Source of the DNA: Ptychodera flava
Taxonomy: Eukaryota; Hemichordata; Enteropneusta; Ptychoderidae
Direction: 5' to 3'
Assembly: GCF_041260155.1 (NCBI RefSeq)
Contig: NC_091948.1
Span: forward strand, 5,692,501-5,756,500
Length of the DNA: 64,000 nt
Below are positions 52,587-63,258 of the stretch, piece by piece; positions within the stretch are counted from its first letter, which is position 1, and the number at the start of each line of letters is the position of its first letter. The notes under the pieces were generated by a model, which worked only from the letters and a program-made list of their open reading frames with translations, was not told the origin of the DNA and ran no database searches. A program made the translations under genes and the position numbers.

Positions 52587-55500
52587 GTAAGAATGGGATA
52601 TAATTACGCAACGTTTATCTTCTCTGTCAGATTTGTACAGCTTTAATGAGTCTGTCTTACAGCGACACATGCACACACGAAATCGGGGCCCGCATCAGGA
52701 TTCCTAACTAATGATGAAGTCACCCTACATAACGCTTTCACGTAATATCACCAACAAGGCTTTTCTTGCATGTAAACGTGACTGATTCCATAATCAAAAA
52801 CACTTTCACACAATTTTTCGAACTTAAAGAGGCACTCCCACTTGGTAACATTTTTAAAACACATTTTTTTAATGCCAACGGTCGATATTTGACGTGGCGA
52901 CTGCGCGCGGATTTCATTTCCCGAGCGTATTTTTCACATTGAATTTCCGAAGTTTTACGATCGTTTCTGATTTGACCCGAAATCCCCCGAAGGTTGTTAT
53001 TGTGCTGATGACCATATTCGAGGGAGTCCATAATAGTTCGAACGACGCAATTTTACCTCCACTACGAAGACTTTATATAAAGCATTATTATACATCTACC
53101 ATCGAGAACAATAGAATTTAGCGTGCGCTAAAAAAGCCGTACGGAACGCGCGCCCGTTCCGTAACACGTACGGTTTCAAGGCGCCCCATTCCCTGCGGCT
53201 GTACCTGCGCGTTCACTGTAGAACGGTTTCAAGGGACCCCTTGGACGAGTGCCAGAACAAGTCTCGCGCACGCTCTGTACGTACGTATGTGTGTAGTGCA
53301 CACACTCCAAAACTTGCAGAAGCGCGTCCGAGGTAGCGTTCCACACTGGCGCGATAAAATCGGAAGAAAAATTGTTGACATTGCACGAAAACGGTCACTA
53401 CTCCGACATTTTGATGCCCCAATCAGGAATTTAAGATGTATAATAATAAGGTTATTACGAAAATACCGCAAAGGATGCACTCGGACATTGGCGCCGCGCA
53501 TCGCCCTCCGCTTCGCGTCGGGCGATACGCTGCGCCAATGTCCTCGTGCATCCTTTGCGCTATTTTCATAATAACCTCATATTATGCCTTCACTTCAGGT
53601 AAGTTTTTTTTAACTTCTCCTTAGTTTTTGTCGTTTTCATTATTCTCAGTCAGTTCTATTATATTTTTAACCATACCACATAGATATCAGTTTTTACGTG
53701 TAAAATATTAGCCGCTTCTACGGTGGCCCAAACTACCTGTTCTCCGCATTCAAAGTCTGCGTCGCATTCAATTGTTTTTCTCTCACATATGTCTCCGCAT
53801 TAAAAGTCTGCGTCGCATTCATTGTTTTTCTCTCACATATGTCTCCGCATTCAAAGTCTGCGTCGCAATCAAATGTTTTTTCTCTCACATAAGTATGTCT
53901 CCGCATTCAAAGTCTGCGTCGCAATCAAATGTTTTTCTCTCACATATGTCTCCGCATTCAAAGTCTGCGTCGCAATCAAATGTTTTTCTCTCACATATGT
54001 CTCCGCATTCAAAGTCTGCGTCGCAATCAAATGTTTTTCTCTCACATATGTCTCCGCATTCAAAGTCTGCGTCGCAATCAAATGTTTTTCTCTCACATAT
54101 GTCTCCGCATTCAAAGTCTGCGTCGCAATCAAATGTTTTTCTCTCACATATGTCTCCGCATTCAAAGTCTGCGTCGCAATCAAATGTTTTTCTCTCACAT
54201 ATGTCTCCGCATTCAAAGTCTGCGTCGCATTCAATTGTTTTTCTCTCACATATGTCTCCGCATTCAAAGTCTGCGTCGCATTCAATTGTTTCTCTCTCAC
54301 ATATGTGTCCGCATTCAAAGTCTGCGGCGCAGTTAATTGTTCCTCTCCTAGATGGGCCACAGGCGGCCCAAACACTATTAATAAGCTTATTATTGAGTTT
54401 TTCTCAGTTTTCTCTATCAGTTCTTCTCCCTTTCTTCACGCTCTGACTGATCGTAGGAAATAAAAAGAAATTACTTTATAGCCTAACCTAGCCTCTCGAC
54501 TCTTTATTTATTTTACACCCCATTACAAGGACGTTTATCTCTCATATACACACATCTTGTAATTAATTAGTCAACATGACTAATTATGCTAATCCGTGGA
54601 CTTATCAGGGATTTATAGGTTAGTCAACATCGCGAAAGATAGGAAAGGTTACTAAACTCCTTTTTCATTTACATCTCTATCTTTCCAATGTTGACCAACC
54701 CTTGATAAGTCCACGGATTAGCATAATTAGTTGTGTTGACTAATTAATTACAAGATGTGTATATGAGAGATAAACATCCTTGTAATGGGGTGTAAAATAA
54801 ATAAAGAGTCAAGAGGCTAGGTTAGGCTATATAGTCATTTATTTTATTTACTACGATCAGTCAGAGCATGAAGAAAACGAGAGGGACTGACGTGACAGAA
54901 AACTGAGAAAAACTCAATAATAAGCTTTATTAATAGTGATTGGGCCGCCTGTGGATGGTCGTCGCAGTCAATGATTTTGTCACCAACACATGAAGGCGTT
55001 GGCAAGTTTTGGTGAGCGTGACCCTCGCTCCATGACCCATGATTGCATCCGGAAAAAGTATCACTCCTTTAGTGTTCGTGATCGCGAAAAGCTCATTTTT
55101 GAAGGTAAGTGACAAAGTAATTTATTGTATTGTAAGCTTATGGGGTTAATGATCTAGCCAAGGGGGTACGCTGCTCACCAGTATGGGCGCATCATAATGG
55201 GTCCCACATGAGCGTCCGAATGTAAAACGGCAGCCCGTCCCACAACTGCCAATACATCCAGGGCTAGACGGTGGCTAGATCATTAACCCCATAAGCTTAC
55301 AATACAATGAATAACTTTGTCACTTACCTTCGAAATCAATGAGCTTTTCGCGATCACGAACACTGAAAGAGTGATACTTTTTCCGGATGCAATCATGGGT
55401 CATGGAGCGAGGGTCACGCTCACAAAAACTTGCCAGCGCCCTCATGTGTTGGTGACAAATCACTGACTGCGACGCCCATCTAGGAGAGAAACAATTGAAT

Positions 55501-58500
55501 GCGACGCAGACTTTGAATGCGGAGACATATGTGAGAGAAAAAACATTTGATTGCGACGCAGACTTTGAATGCGGAGACATATGTGAGAGAAAAACATTTG
55601 ATTGCGACGCAGACTTTGAATGCGGAGACATATGTGAGAGAAAACATTTGATTGCGACGCAGACTTTGAATGCGGAGACATATGTGAGAGAAAACATTTG
55701 ATTGCGACGCAGACTTTGAATGCGGACACATATGTGAGAGAAAAACATTTGATTGCGACGCAGACTTTGAATGCGAGACATATGTGAGAGAAAAACATTT
55801 GATTGCGACGCAGACTTTGAATGCGGACACATATGTGAGAGAAAAACTTTGATTGCGACGCAGACTTTGAATGCGGAGACTAAGCTTATGTGAGAGAAAA
55901 ACAATTGATTGCGACGCAGACTTTGAATGCGAGACATATGTGAGAGAAAAACAATTGAATGCGACGCAGACTTTGAATGCGGAGACATATGTGAGAGAAA
56001 AACATTGAATGCGACGCAGACTTTGAATGCGGAGACCGGTAGTTTTGGCCACCGTACGCTCTGCTGACTACATTTGGTCGTCTGCCACACAGTTACGCAT
56101 GGTTCGATACATAGCGGCCGCCGCGCGGTATGCGTGCATACCACGCGGCGGCCACTATGTATCAACCGCACGTATCTGTGCTAGTCACCTATGCGAATTC
56201 TGGTGGAATCAGCAAACTTTGTTTTCCGTTTTTTTCTCCGAGTCAGTAAGACTCGGCTTTCCCCCACGGGGCATGACCGATCACCGACGCGAGTGGTACT
56301 GTGGCGTACAGCAGCGTTAGCGTAGACTCGTACTCCATAGCTTAGTTGACAATGGCCCCAGTGCCGAACGTTCGATGTTCGAAAGCTGAATTTAGGTGGG
56401 CCACCGGAATTCAAACTTTACTTTTTTGAGGACATGTTTTTATCGATATCTCGTGATCCGCGCGCAGTTGCCACGTCAAATATCGACCGTTGGCATTAAA
56501 AAATGTATTTTAAAAATGTTACCAAGTGGGAGTGCCACTTTAAGTTGAAATGTTAACACAATAGTTATGTAAAACTAGAAAATCAACAGTCCCGCTTCGT
56601 GTCACGTAAACCTTTCTGTTTAGGCTAAATTTGTTCAGGATACCGGTTTTCCGTCCGGTGTTCTTTATCATCTTTCATCTCATTATTATGCGAGTACATG
56701 TGATAAAATCTATAAGACAGCACATGCGTACAAAATTTTCTTATATGATTATTTTCAATAATCACTTAAGCTCGTATCAGATTGCTTTGGCGTTCAAATC
56801 TAGCCGTTATGGTATGCTTAAAACTTACATCATCCGTCACTGAATCACATGTTGATGAAAATGTTTTAAGAGAGATTGTTCGAATTTGCACTTTTTTACG
56901 GTATTTTTTTTTAGAAGCGGTGTCTGATTGAACCGTAACAAAACATCTCGAATGACCCAACCAAAAAATGCTGTAACAAATAAAGAAAAGTGCACGAAGA
57001 CAAAATCTAACGACGTTCCGTCGACGACAGAAAATGTTGTCAGTCCTTTAATAGTTGGCCTGATTGCATCTGTTTATATTTCGAACGTATAAGAAAACAA
57101 CTTTGGTAAATGTTATTTTATAGGCTTTTGCAGCATGAAACAATGCTTGCAGTGCCGTCTCATGCGAATAAATGCGTGTGACACACTCTTGCACACGTCC
57201 AAGGAATGGCGCACGCCTTTGTATTGAAATAAGCTTTAAATACTCTGTCTTAAAACCTTCATTTTATCTTTGAAAATTGAATTTTTTCATATCTTAAGGG
57301 ACAAGGCCACTATAACCATTGGGATCACATCGACGAAAACTTTTACAGAAGTCCCTCTTCGCTGTGGTTATTGAACAATCAAATTCAGGAGTACCTTGCA
57401 GATTTTGAAGGACTTCGCAGGAGAGAAATTGGACATCAAATAGATGATATGCTGATAACTTGTCAGTGGAGCAACGAACAGTGCTCTCCAAGGTTAGTTA
57501 AATTGTACAGCTCTCAATATAGAGGGGCCAATTTCTGTGCGTTATTAAACCTGTCTGCCATCTTGTATTAAAATTTGTATGCCCCCTAATTTGCATAAAA
57601 CTCCACCAATCAAAAGTCTGATAAGTGCTACACCCTTCATATTTGGTGGGATGAAGCACCTAATGAAGCCACACCCTTATCTCATTGGTTATGTGCAAAT
57701 GTGAGTCTGTGCTAGCCATAGAGCTAGAGGTCTTATTTTTTGTCACGTGATCCGGATGACTTTTGACCTCCATTTAACGAATATGTCTAACTGGTTTTTG
57801 ATTGGATGAAGCACCTAATGGCGCCACATCCTGTACCTCATTAATTATGAATATACCAAGTCTTGGCTAGCCAATACAGCGAGAGGTCTGATTTTTGGTG
57901 GGCAGGGATAATTACGGGAGCAAAGTTTTCTGCCAAAATGTCACATGACGAGAATGATCGTTGACCCCTATGATACGTTTGACTTCTTTAACATACTTAC
58001 ATTGTTTTGGCCCCGGTATTGCTGCTTGCAAGTATCTTCAGATGTGATAACGGTGACATTAATTGCGCAAATTGTGTGTGAACAGTTCTGATTGGTCAAT
58101 ACTTGACCCTTATTGAATATTATTTATATTTCCCCTCTGGTGATCTGTTTGACTGATAATTGCACAACATCTTTGATCTCTTAGTCGTACTGAGTAACCT
58201 TAGGTTGTCTAATGACTGCGGCAATCAACTGTCGCCACTATCAATCAAACTTTTACAAATTGATTATGATAAATATTATGTCGCCGTATAACATCTACTT
58301 ACTAGTAATATCAGTCAGGAATCTAATTTCAACATACCTTCTGATTTCGATTTAAATTTCAAGTCATCTAATCAATTGATAACCGTTTCAAACAAAACAT
58401 ATATTACGATTTCCGAATTTACTTAAACTATTCTAGGTGAAAAACTGTAATCGTATTGTGCTTCTGGTCATTGTTATTTCGTTGCGCAATTTAATGTTAT

Positions 58501-61500
58501 TCTGAGTCTCAGCTCACCACTGCTTATAGTCCATCAGTCAGCCTTATTTACTCATGAAATAAAACACCGTTTCGACCATATGGGAAGGGACAATTTCAAC
58601 AGGAAATTAAAGTAATTCCATTTCTGCTGTTTCAGAAACTTCACACACTTTCTGAATTCCATGTATGGCAATTGTTATACTTTCAATGGAGGAAATAATA
58701 CGAGCTTTTTGTCAACAAACTTCGCCGGCTCAACCTATGGTAAGCTATTTTCTTAGACAAGTAAAACTTGAGTAATCTGCTTGTGTTTTTCTGTGTCCCT
58801 TCTCTTTAATTTTTGCTGAATACTGAATAACAGGTGTTGAAGACATGAAATTTCTGCTAAACTCCTTTTGACACATAAAGTTTCTAATGAGAGTTATATA
58901 CATCTACTAGCAAGTTGTTGCGAACTGCCCGTACAAAATTTGTCATTCTATATTCTCGGCTGATAATCTATGATATGCTGTTTTTCGACAACAAGGCTGA
59001 ACAAATCAACAACAGTTATCAGAAAGCGTTGACTCAGACGTTGAAAATAAAAGCAAGTGGGCAGTACTCTCTGTAATCCTCGACCCAAAACGTGTTTTCT
59101 GCAATATGCTGATAAGAAATAGGCCCATTGTTGGGAACCGGAAAATCTTCATTTGTTATAGGTTTTCTTGTTTTGACTCGACCAAGTGGATATATGAGAT
59201 ATTCTCTGGTTGATATGCATTTTCAAAGTAACATTGAAAAGTAGAATCTTATGAAGGTACTTATTTGGTTTCACTATTTCTGTTAATATCCCTCGCCCAA
59301 AGTCCAGAGTAACAGTTTGGTTTCATTTACGAGTAAAATATATCCCTTTCAGAACTTGGTGGTTTGACAGTACCTACACTCTGTCTTTTCTTGAAAGTCA
59401 CGTCAGAGTATCCGAATAGCTGATAGCATGCCTTTTATCAAACATACACATTTGGGACCAAGACGGATCGTTTTATCCCTGGGTATAATTGGCCAGCTTT
59501 ATCGAGCAATCGCATTTAGAATTTCTTGAGCGATGCAACACCCTTCCGTGACATGTATTGCCCTAAGTTCGTGTATCAGTTGTTGCCAGTCATGCTTAAT
59601 GTTTGTCTACCTCAACACTATGGGAATTTGCTTGTCTCTACTTTCCTCAAAGAAATGCCAATATGGTTGACTCCACCGGTGTTCAGGCTTGTCTGGTGTT
59701 AGAGTTGTCTCAAGGTCAGTCATTTTGATATTGTTCCGTGATTCAACGCAGTGTGACATAAAATGGTTGGAATCTTCCATCCAATCTTGACCAAAGTGGC
59801 TGACGCATACCGGACTCCTTTTGTGAACAAAGTGAAGCCAACGGCAGCAAGGGGGCAGGGAACTGATCAATGGGGCAACGCAAGCCTTATAGGGCGATGC
59901 TCTGGATGCTGCTCGGTCCTTCGTTCCCCGCCGCCTCCTCCTCCCCCTCCTCTTACCCGGATTATTATAGTGCGCGAAAGAAGTTGAGGTGTGAAAACTG
60001 AAAACCTTTCCGGTTTATGAATACAGGATGCAACCAGCGATGATAACAAATTATCTGTTGTTCCAGAGGATTCCCTTCCAATGTAATTCACAAATCGGAG
60101 TTCTACTTACATGATTATTTGAATAATAAGCGAACTTTGTTATTAATACGTACCCGTTAAAAGACAGAATTTATGTATATGTAAATGACATGATATAGTG
60201 CTTGTGAGACAATAGCACTCATTTGTTTTTTAGTGGATGCACCTCAGGGCAGTGGTAAAGTGTACCTTCCTCCCTGTCGGATAATAGCGAGTTCATGACC
60301 CAATATGTCCAGTGTAATGACTCACTGTCGGAGGATGGTGAGTTCAAGACTTAAGCATGGTGATGTGCTCTTGAGCAAGGCATTTTACTCTTTATTGCTG
60401 CTTTGGGCAATTGGTGCCTTATCTGTGATATGATGATGGATTGAATGATATCAAAAAACGAATTAAAAAATAAAAGTTCGTTCTCTTATTATATTTAGCC
60501 CACCGAGCACAAGTTTTTGAGGTGGTCTAAACACGACAGCGATGTTATCGTAGTAGGGTGATACGATCGGGTCTTACATGAGATCATCATGTACCGGGGA
60601 AAACATGATTATTTTGCGTACAAAAAAGTGCTGAACGTATATGTGATGTGTGTTTACGGATATAGGAAGAGTACGTTACACATTAGCTTTTCGACAGAGG
60701 ACTTTGTCCTAAAAAACTTAGTATATCTACTACCGTTTATATATTTCCAATGGTTTTTAATATCCATCGCAGGATTTTCCTCGATGGAACATTGAATCGT
60801 GATATTGTCACAGCATCACTGAAATTTTCAACGCGTGTCGTTAGAGCTACTTAAATGAACTGTTGACTTGAAACCTCACTTAAATTTTGATTGCAAGGCG
60901 AAATTATGGTTTCACATTGAATTGAATGCTCATTTATTCTTTATTAGTCATTAATTGAATTAGTTAAATGAATTAAAATTCATGAACAACAGTAAGGTTT
61001 GCTTGAAACAAATATATTGGTTATCGGACGACCAACATTCTATGTGCTCGATCGACGTAAGTTTTCGAAAACTATGCGGTAGAACATTGTAGTAGTGTTA
61101 AGCGTTGAAATTTTGACAGCCGGCAGGACAACTTGAACTTATGATAAAATAGTGTAGGATTTGCGTACGACCCTAACATGAGTATTAGACCCGGTTGTTT
61201 TGAATTTTCACCATAAGCCCACAAATCAAGGACGCACCGTATAGTCTGATTACAGTGACAGTTGACTCAGGTTAAAACCTTTACTAAGTAGATCTGATCC
61301 CTAAAATTACTACTTCTGCTCTATTGACCAATCTACTTGGACAATCACACTCAAAATTCCAGGATATCATGGTCGGCTACTGTAATATTCGACTGTGTTC
61401 GTTGAGAGTAGCACCGTAACGCTGTCCGCAAACTGTGACAGCGAGTGTCCCTTTTCCAGGAGAATATAGGTCACACTGCATCAGACATCATTTGGTGATA

Positions 61501-63258
61501 GGTTTGAGGCAGATTGCAACAAAATTTGACTTTCAGCAATTCTTAAATCTGGTGGTATTACTGCGATAGCTCTTCCTTTTTATATCCATGTTCTGTCTAA
61601 TGTTGTCTGAATTATTATTGCATTATTCGCGTAACAGACAACGTGCATGTCGTAAATTACGTGGCAGTGATTGACTATCATGTTATATTGCCTTAATAAT
61701 TAAAATGATGCTTGACTTCAACTGTTTTAACATATCTCGCAGGATAAGGTGAAGGGTAGGTGGGTTTGAACTACGCTGGATCGGATCTACAGGAAATTTC
61801 TGTGTTACAGGTCTGACATTGGAGTTGTTTGTCGAACAAGACGAATACCTTGATGGTCTGATTCACTCAGCCGGAATTCGAGTCACTATCCACTCACAAG
61901 ACGATACACCTTTCCCGGAAGACAGTGGTTTTAATGTTGAACCAGGGAAATTAACATCCGTTGGCATTACTATGGTAACTGATGTTTTTGCATGACACAT
62001 TTGTATATTTATTTACTTCAAATATCGGCGGTTTTTTGTGCCTCCAATAAATTCTGTTTATGAAAATTTGGGACAAATGCGCTCTTTGTAACTTTCTTAT
62101 GATATAAAATGAAAATGGAAAGCTAGCATTAACTAACTCATTGTACAATCGATGCATAGCTTAAAATGTGACAAGAACTGTCCCGTTGCTAAGTGCGAAC
62201 AGATGTGTGACCCCTAAACAAAAAGTACGACTCAAATTCAAACTTGGTTTCCTCTGAAAAAAAATCTCCAAAATGTAAGTGAAAGCTGCTACCACTGTAT
62301 GCAAACCACTGCTAATCAAAATCTCATAAAAGAAGTTTGCGAAGTCCAAACTTTATGTATCATGTTTAACCCTTTCGTGCCAGACTTTCTTGTACCTTAC
62401 CAAAACTACCCCTATATATAATATTCAGTCTGAAGGTTATATTCAGTCATGATAATGCATGATGAGAGTTGTACACTGGGCCTGATTTTACCGTTTAGAC
62501 TCAAGAATGTTTCACTGGATGTTTACATGTAATCTGGTCAAGCAGAGCACGTGCTGTATAAACTGAGTTGACCAGCATACAACTTTTCATATAAGCAAAA
62601 TTCATGCAAAAATCCCACAGAGTCCCTTTGTCCCTTAAGATCTGAATCCGTGCGAATGCTGATATAATTAATCTCACAATTTTTAAAAATCTGACGAATG
62701 TATAACACTTCAAATATAGTGTTTATCATTGAGAGCATGGGAACCATAAATTTGTTGATACAACCGTACTACAAATACCATGCGATTTTGCTGCCCTAAC
62801 TGTTATAGCTAAAGTACACTTTTTTCGAGGGAATTAATTGTCCGCTTTCTCCAAATATTTAAATTCTTCTCTTGTCTTCAGCTCGTGTGGACTTGGATTT
62901 GTTTTTTTTCACCTATTGTTTAGTTAAGATTCAGCTTTCTTCTAAAAGAATTGATTTATATAATAAATACAGCAAATGGTGGCCATTTCGATAAATTTCA
63001 GGGTTACTCGATAATCAAACGTTTGATCCAAGTATCTATTCTTGATTGTCTTAGAGAATAGTTTGAAGATTCCTTCGGAAAAGAATGTGCGAAAGTTGAA
63101 GAACTGTATTTGCGAGGTGAACTTGAATACAATCTTAATTCTCTCATGTGTAATTTCTTCAGGGGAAAACTGAGCGATTACCTGACCCATTCACTGACTG
63201 TGTCCCCGCAAATACATCTAAATATCAGACTGCTTTTAGAAGTTCATACTCCGTACAG
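52143..63258 (+). CDS. DEG/ENaC sodium channel subunit B, 5' part (continues past window)
   Basis: Exons: 52143-52586, 57299-57492, 58636-58739, 61811-61974, 63163-63258; more must lie beyond 64000. The first exon has the cytoplasmic HGLPN motif (H33, G34), TM1 (about 49-70) and FPAVTICNLN (91-100), all hallmarks of the family. Later exons match channel A, including NFTHFLNSMYGNCYTFNG and IHSQDDTPFPEDSGF. The start is uncertain: in-frame ATGs also occur at 52020 and 51870. 52143 is preferred because it gives a short cytoplasmic head like channel A. Intron 1 is 4.7 kb and mostly one foldback element. The channel would be a trimeric plasma-membrane cation channel subunit. Confidence 0.88.
53437..53588. 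repeat. Imperfect 65-bp-arm hairpin in left part of foldback
   Basis: Left arm AAGGTTATTACGAAAATACC… and right arm …ATTTTCATAATAACCTCAT are complementary over about 65 bp with roughly eight mismatches; the centre is near 53513, GC-rich. Confidence 0.75.
53741..54350 (+). repeat. 51-bp tandem array, left arm (about 12 units)
   Basis: Unit: CTCCGCATTCAAAGTCTGCG, then TCGCAATCAAATGTTTTTCT, then CTCACATATGT. Outer units have CATTCAATTG instead of CAATCAAATG. The 51-bp period keeps reading frames open; the long frames here are not taken as genes. Confidence 0.93.
54358..54953. mobile_element. 596-bp all-hairpin element nested in the foldback
   Basis: Inverted ends start CACAGGCGGCCCAA, and nearly the whole element is one palindrome centred near 54658. 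It is bordered by GATGGGC (54351-54357) and GATGGTC (54954-54960), a 7-bp target duplication with one mismatch. The uninterrupted target sequence GATGGGCGTCGCAG is still seen, inverted, in the other arm (about 55467-55480). A foldback-type MITE, younger than its host element. Confidence 0.82.
54990..55104 (+). other. Exon-like frame in left inner arm
   Basis: From ATG, 38 open codons (MKALASFGERDPRSMTHDC… to …REKLIFEG) end at a good donor GAAG|GTAAGT. The mirrored arm carries the same frame. Unknown origin. Confidence 0.4.
55328..55445 (-). other. Exon-like frame in right inner arm
   Basis: Mirror copy: MRALASFCERDPRSMTHDC… to …REKLIDFEG, then GTAAGT on the minus strand. It differs from the left copy by about seven substitutions and one in-frame codon insertion, so frame and donor are both kept. 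Confidence 0.4.
55481..56037 (-). repeat. 51-bp tandem array, right arm (about 11 units)
   Basis: Same unit as the left array, inverted. Several units have 1-3-base losses and one carries an AAGCTT-containing insertion near 55881. Confidence 0.92.
56087..56180. repeat. GC-rich hairpin in right part of foldback
   Basis: CACAGTTACGCATGGTTCGA… pairs with …CGCACGTATCTGTG over about 45 bp. The inner stem GGCCGCCGCGCGGTATGC is almost perfect; the centre is near 56132. Confidence 0.78.
56600..57298. other. Remainder of channel B intron 1
   Basis: No repeat end, exon or RNA gene recognised. Confidence 0.35.
57299..57492 (+). CDS. Channel B exon 2
   Basis: 194 nt, acceptor tcttaag, donor gttagt. 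Encodes EIGHQIDDMLITCQWSNEQC. Six bases shorter than channel A exon 2. Confidence 0.85.
57620..57970 (+). repeat. Decayed copies of the 205-228-bp repeat family
   Basis: AAGTGCTACACCCTTCATAT and GAGCTAGAGGTCTTATTTTT match the array at 16037-16905. About two diverged units; their DR1 motifs are degraded (TGACTTTTGACCTC). Confidence 0.65.
58636..58739 (+). CDS. Channel B exon 3
   Basis: 104 nt between gtttcag and gtaagc. Encodes NFTHFLNSMYGNCYTFNGG. Confidence 0.88.
58740..61810. other. Channel B intron 3
   Basis: 3 kb. Holds a C/T-rich (CCTCCTCC) stretch at 59929-59955. The open frames at 59607-59870 (-) and 59763-59987 (+) overlap antisense and are not convincing. No exon seen. Confidence 0.4.
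61811..61974 (+). CDS. Channel B exon 4
   Basis: 164 nt between gttacag and gtaact. Encodes GLTLELFVEQDEYLDG and IHSQDDTPFPEDSGFN. Confidence 0.9.
61975..63162. other. Channel B intron 4
   Basis: Nothing recognisable beyond AT-rich sequence. Confidence 0.35.
63163..63258 (+). CDS. Channel B exon 5
   Basis: 96 nt between cttcag and gtaaga, phase 0. Encodes KTERLPDPFTDCVPAN and SSYSVQ, paralogous to channel A exon 5. Confidence 0.88.

Larger units (their letters stand above)
52828..56539. mobile_element. 3.7-kb composite foldback element with TTAA borders
   Basis: The outer inverted repeat is about 90 bp (52828-52918 and about 56455-56539), starting AG(A/T)GGCACTCCCACTTGG, with TTAA at 52824-52827 and 56540-56543. 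Inside is a second, long inverted repeat (53719-55160 and 55272-56057) around a 111-bp spacer. It contains oppositely oriented arrays of a 51-bp unit. Two further hairpins lie between the outer and inner repeats. TTAA plus AGNGG recalls the T2/Kolobok group; that is inference, as no transposase is present. It fills most of channel B intron 1. Confidence 0.8.

Noticed and set aside
53772-54463. Long open frames (up to 224 codons) in the left 51-bp array, and 168-283 codon frames on the other strand and in the right array
   Set aside because: They are translations of a 51-bp tandem repeat, open in several frames at once, with no splice or domain context.
53741-56037. CRISPR-like regular repeats
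   Set aside because: Eukaryotic context, no unique spacers between the repeats, and the arrays are mirror images inside a foldback element.
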